From assembly GCA_001829315.1 (NCBI GenBank), contig MIAY01000043.1, positions 36,841-100,840 of the forward strand: a stretch of 64,000 nt of DNA, written 5' to 3'. Both the position numbers and the translations under genes were made by a program. The first letter of the stretch is position 1. Every line of letters starts with the position of its first letter. This document shows positions 60,834-64,000 of the stretch, piece after piece. Source of the stretch: Spirochaetes bacterium GWE1_32_154 (GTDB lineage Bacteria; Spirochaetota; GWE2-31-10). The notes beneath the pieces were generated by a model. It was not told the DNA's origin. It did no database searches and was given only the letters and a program-made list of their open reading frames with translations.

Positions 60834-62462
60834 TTATGGCATAACGACTTTCGTTGTACTATGTGTATATTCATCCCTTTTTATTACAAGATTATATGTT
60901 CCTGACGGAATATTTTTAAATAAATAATGTCCGTTCAAATCACTGGATGTGATGAATTGATATGTATCATTGTAAAGTCTTAATAATGCCTTCTGAACAG
61001 GTTCATTATCAGCTCCTTTGACATAACCGGCTAAAGATTCAACATCGGTTATGAGTGTCTTAACCGATACATTCACTCCGGCAGAGTATAGTTTTGTGTC
61101 CGTATTAAATGAAAATATTGAGTAATAATAAAACTTATTACCGGTTAAAGCCCTATCTTCATACAAAGTATTTGATAATTCGATACCTGTACACGGTTCA
61201 CCATGTGTTGGATTTAATGGAAATCCTGTCGGACTTCTTCTGATAATTACATTTGTTATCAACGGATCATCCGGTAAACTCCATTGTAGCGTGATAGTTG
61301 TTCTACCTGAAATACCAATACCATTAGATACCGGTATTGGTGCTGTATTATTGCTATCTGAACATGTATTTATTGCAGGTTCAGCTGTGTTAACACCCTT
61401 ACGCTTCAATATGACCCAATAATTTGTATTGATTCTGGTATCAGTAACCCCTTTTCTATTACCATCAAGGACAACAGATTCACCTTGCAGATATGTTTTT
61501 TTATAAACAGCATATAACCCGACAGAATCAGTTGTTTCTAAAAAATATCTGGCCGGTGTCGGATTGGTATTTGTTGTAATATTGGCGGTAAAGCCGTATG
61601 TTGTAAGCCATGGGGCATCATTTGATATGTTAGATTTATTGCCACCGCCTCTTGTATCGTATAAAACATACACATCAAGATCGATATGAGCTGTAAAACT
61701 TATGTAGTTTGATCCGGTATATGTTTTGTGAGCACTCTCAGGTCCATAGACACTATTACCATTACATGTAGCAATTGCCAAAGCACCGTCTAAACCCAAA
61801 GCGGTAAAAGTAATCAAGTTAAATCCACTTGTTATTGATTTAATATAATAATCTCTATCTTTATAATACTTAAAACCATCCCCAATTATTGTAAAGGATG
61901 TTTCACCGGTACCTCCAATTCCCAAAGGAAATATCTCGTTAATTTGAGAAGGCGGATCAGTAACTGTCCCTATTGATGAGGGAATCGCCGTTAAAACAAA
62001 AGGTGTAAAATGATTAGTTTTTACACTAATTTCTTTTTGTACTCTATCAACTTCTAAATCAGGAATATTTATCCATACAGAATTTGTTGTATCATAATAA
62101 AAAACAAAAAAATCTTCAATCAGATTTTCTTTTACTAACCTGTCATAATCATAAGTATATTTAAGAGTTGCGTAATTTGCTCCGAAAGTTGTGCTTTCTT
62201 CATTATTATATTTAATATCATAGATTTTCCCGATCGGAATAAAATGGAAGTTGATTATATTATCTGTGATTGGAATAATAACTTCTTGTTTTGTTGCTAA
62301 ACCGGAATCAAAGCCCGACGGTAATATGATCTCAGGACTGGTTGAGATCGACTTTGAACTATAATCAGAACCAGGATTATCAGGGTTTAAATTAGAAACA
62401 CAGGAGACCACTGAAAAAGAAATAAAACAAAACGTAAACAATAATTTAAAAAAATAGCGCAA
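60834..62462 (-). CDS. Lipoprotein with fibronectin-like and carboxypeptidase-regulatory-like domains
   Basis: 542 residues from TTG 62462, 6 nt behind AGGAGG. Lipobox VVSC (Cys about 21). The middle (about 175-300) contains an InlB-like or beta-sandwich segment with TGSNYISFTAHIDLDVYVLYD; about 375-465 resembles a fibronectin type III domain (ITLQWSLPDDPLITNVIIRRS). The C-terminus (about 475-542) is a carboxypeptidase-regulatory-like domain (LAGYVKGADNEPV, GHYLFKNIPSGTYNLVI). No enzymatic motif. Ends 20 bp before the large lipoprotein gene on the same strand, so the two surface proteins are co-transcribed. Confidence 0.8.
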   Translation of the reverse strand: MRYFFKLLFTFCFISFSVVSCVSNLNPDNPGSDYSSKSISTSPEIILPSGFDSGLATKQEVIIPITDNIINFHFIPIGKIYDIKYNNEESTTFGANYATLKYTYDYDRLVKENLIEDFFVFYYDTTNSVWINIPDLEVDRVQKEISVKTNHFTPFVLTAIPSSIGTVTDPPSQINEIFPLGIGGTGETSFTIIGDGFKYYKDRDYYIKSITSGFNLITFTALGLDGALAIATCNGNSVYGPESAHKTYTGSNYISFTAHIDLDVYVLYDTRGGGNKSNISNDAPWLTTYGFTANITTNTNPTPARYFLETTDSVGLYAVYKKTYLQGESVVLDGNRKGVTDTRINTNYWVILKRKGVNTAEPAINTCSDSNNTAPIPVSNGIGISGRTTITLQWSLPDDPLITNVIIRRSPTGFPLNPTHGEPCTGIELSNTLYEDRALTGNKFYYYSIFSFNTDTKLYSAGVNVSVKTLITDVESLAGYVKGADNEPVQKALLRLYNDTYQFITSSDLNGHYLFKNIPSGTYNLVIKRDEYTHSTTKVVMP

Positions 62463-62830
62463 TTTTTCCTCCTTTTAAAACTAAAATTATTAAAAAATGA
62501 TATACAATTTTTTTTCTAAGGTATCATATATAAATTATGTAATAGAATACTATAATTGTATCAAGCAAAAAGCACAATACCACACATCTAACCATATTAA
62601 AATATATATAATATGTCTACAAAATAATCTACATAAATAAATTTCAATATATATTATATCCGAAAATATTTAATCTTTCAGAAATCTTTTAATTATAGTA
62701 TGACTGTATATGAAATTCTACCTAATCTTCTCAATACTATCAAATAAACCTATTCTTTAAACAAAACTCTTTTAAAAAAATCTAAAAATGAGTATACTCT
62801 CATTTATATACTGAATAAGGATTACATTAT
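62463..62830. other. AT-rich intergenic region, no gene
   Basis: 368 bp of very AT-rich DNA between two divergent genes. The only clear structure is the near-palindrome AAATGAGTATACTCTCATTT at 62787-62805, which contains the exact palindrome GAGTATACTC (62790-62799). TATACT in it could be a -10 box or an operator for the ATPase-like gene at 62831. Nothing else recognised. Confidence 0.6.
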
Positions 62831-64000
62831 ATGAAAAACCTACCCATTGGTATTAATACCCTTCAGAAAATTGATGAAAATAATATGATCTATATCGATA
62901 AAACAGAAATTGCCCATAAACTGATCGAAAATGCCGGAGCTTATTTTCTTTCCCGACCGCGAAGGTTCGGTAAGAGTTTGTTTGTTGATACACTAAAAGA
63001 AATTTTTGAAGGAAATAAAGAGCTTTTTAAAGGTTTATTTATCTATGATAATTGGAATTGGGAAAAAAAATATCCGGTTATTAAAGTTGATTTTGCTGGC
63101 GGGGTGATACGAAACAGAGCTGAACTTGATTTGGTGTTAACAGAAAAATTGAATGCATTACAAAAAAAGTTCGATGTATCGATTACTGCTCAATCGGTTC
63201 AGGGGATGTTTATTGAAATGATACATAACCTCACCAGGAAATTCAACTCAAAAGTGGTTGTATTAATTGATGAGTATGACAAACCTCTACTTGATAACAT
63301 TGAAAAAACTGAAATGATTGCCGAAATCCGTGACGGGTTAAAAAATTTTTACTCGGTACTCAAGGAACAGGATGCAAATTTGCAATTTGTATTTTTAACC
63401 GGGGTGAGTAAGTTTAGCAAGGTGAATATTTTTAGCGGAATTAATAATCTCAAAGATATCACTCTCAGTAAAGAGTTTGCAACAATATGCGGATATACCC
63501 AGAACGACCTTTCAAGCTCATTTGCCGAACACCTTGCCGGTGTCGATTGGGATGAATTAAAGAAGTGGTATAACGGTTACAATTTTCTTGGGGAAAAAGT
63601 ATACAATCCTTTTGATAAATCATACCGTAACTACTGGTTTGAAACAGGAACGCCGACATTTCTTATTAAACTGTTTCAGAAAAATGAGTATTTCTTACCT
63701 GAACTTGATAACATTGTAGTCGGAGAAGAGATTTTGTCATCATTTGAGATCGATAAAATTGAACCGGTGACATTGCTGTTTCAAACCGGTTATTTGACGA
63801 TTAAAGAGACATTTACAGAAATGAATCGTTTATTTTTTAAGATTGGTTTTCCTAACTTTGAGGTAAAAACATCATTTAACGAATATTTAATCTCCGGTTA
63901 TACTGATCTGACTGTTGCAAAACTTCAGTATGAACGAAGTTCATACGATGCACTGATAAGAGGTGATTTGCCGGCTTTGGAAAAAACTATAAAACGGTTA
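62831..64000 (+). CDS. AAA-ATPase-like/PD-(D/E)XK protein, second copy, 3' end outside window
   Basis: 390 codons, open to the end of the window, from ATG 62831 behind AAGG. Same family as the gene at 55882: LPIGINTLQKI, YIDKT, RPRRFGKSLFVDTL and VVVLIDEYDKPLLD. Most of the DNA is nearly identical to the first copy, but the first 35 codons and a block at about 63805-63890 differ. An 8-codon in-frame deletion after YNPFD (near 63615) removes ILLFISED; it lies between two GAT triplets. The C-terminal nuclease domain is beyond the window. Both copies point the same way and enclose the two lipoprotein genes. Confidence 0.85.
   Translation, partial: MKNLPIGINTLQKIDENNMIYIDKTEIAHKLIENAGAYFLSRPRRFGKSLFVDTLKEIFEGNKELFKGLFIYDNWNWEKKYPVIKVDFAGGVIRNRAELDLVLTEKLNALQKKFDVSITAQSVQGMFIEMIHNLTRKFNSKVVVLIDEYDKPLLDNIEKTEMIAEIRDGLKNFYSVLKEQDANLQFVFLTGVSKFSKVNIFSGINNLKDITLSKEFATICGYTQNDLSSSFAEHLAGVDWDELKKWYNGYNFLGEKVYNPFDKSYRNYWFETGTPTFLIKLFQKNEYFLPELDNIVVGEEILSSFEIDKIEPVTLLFQTGYLTIKETFTEMNRLFFKIGFPNFEVKTSFNEYLISGYTDLTVAKLQYERSSYDALIRGDLPALEKTIKRL

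Noticed and set aside
1..64000. tRNA, rRNA or riboswitch genes
   Set aside because: Reading both strands by eye, no cloverleaf with a TTCGA-type arm and CCA end, no rRNA sequence and no recognisable riboswitch core was found. A covariance-model scan could still find a small RNA that I missed.

Overview
The window is a low-GC (about one third G+C by eye), gene-dense bacterial chromosome segment. It probably comes from an uncultured spirochaete-like, Gram-negative (diderm) lineage. The reasons are many lipoproteins with a lipobox ending in Cys, several outer-membrane beta-barrel proteins, RND/MMPL exporters paired with LolA-like proteins, class III cyclases, a histidine-kinase-like/STAS regulator pair, and frequent TTG/GTG starts behind good Shine-Dalgarno sites. 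The phylum is an inference. No rRNA, tRNA, CRISPR array, phage module or intact insertion sequence was found.

Layout. 1-7100: end of a GNAT acetyltransferase, a GtrA-type membrane protein, and a two-gene operon of a giant 2-hydroxyacyl-CoA dehydratase activase-type protein with an uncharacterised partner. 7200-10450: a sensor kinase with its response regulator, facing a PAS-GGDEF protein. 10670-18120: an operon of two beta-barrel proteins, mutL and a membrane class III cyclase. 18130-23260: a second cyclase with a radical SAM gene, a GIY-YIG-like protein, a PpiC-type isomerase lipoprotein and an anti-sigma-like/STAS pair. 23400-29600: a translation cluster in which gatC is fused to gatB, gatA is fused to an archaeal-type aspartyl-tRNA synthetase, and asnS lies alongside. 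30000-37600: a ClpC-like ATPase, a degenerate transglutaminase-like protein, a DHH phosphoesterase, a PIN-PhoH protein and an outer-membrane protein. 37700-43700: an accessory region with a nucleotidyltransferase/small-protein pair, lipoproteins and an Rpn-type nuclease. 43800-53040: two TetR-controlled RND exporter loci, one complete with a LolA-like carrier and a beta-barrel. 53260-64000: large repeat-rich lipoproteins, one ending in a variable-region-like formylglycine-enzyme-fold domain, flanked by two near-identical AAA-ATPase-like/PD-(D/E)XK genes.

Most notable. (1) A previously unnamed miniature inverted-repeat element: six copies, three of exactly 119 bp, every copy flanked by a perfect 4-bp target duplication. 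One copy sits in frame inside the ATP-binding domain of the histidine kinase and adds 41 codons. (2) GatA-AspRS and GatC-GatB fusions next to AsnRS, which look like a covalently linked Asn transamidosome. (3) A lipoprotein whose C-terminus has the codon pattern of a diversity-generating-retroelement variable region, although no reverse transcriptase is in the window. (4) Two adjacent accessory genes with near-consensus promoters whose -10 boxes lie 6 nt before the ATG, implying leaderless mRNAs. (5) Clear TetR operator and promoter architecture at both exporter loci.
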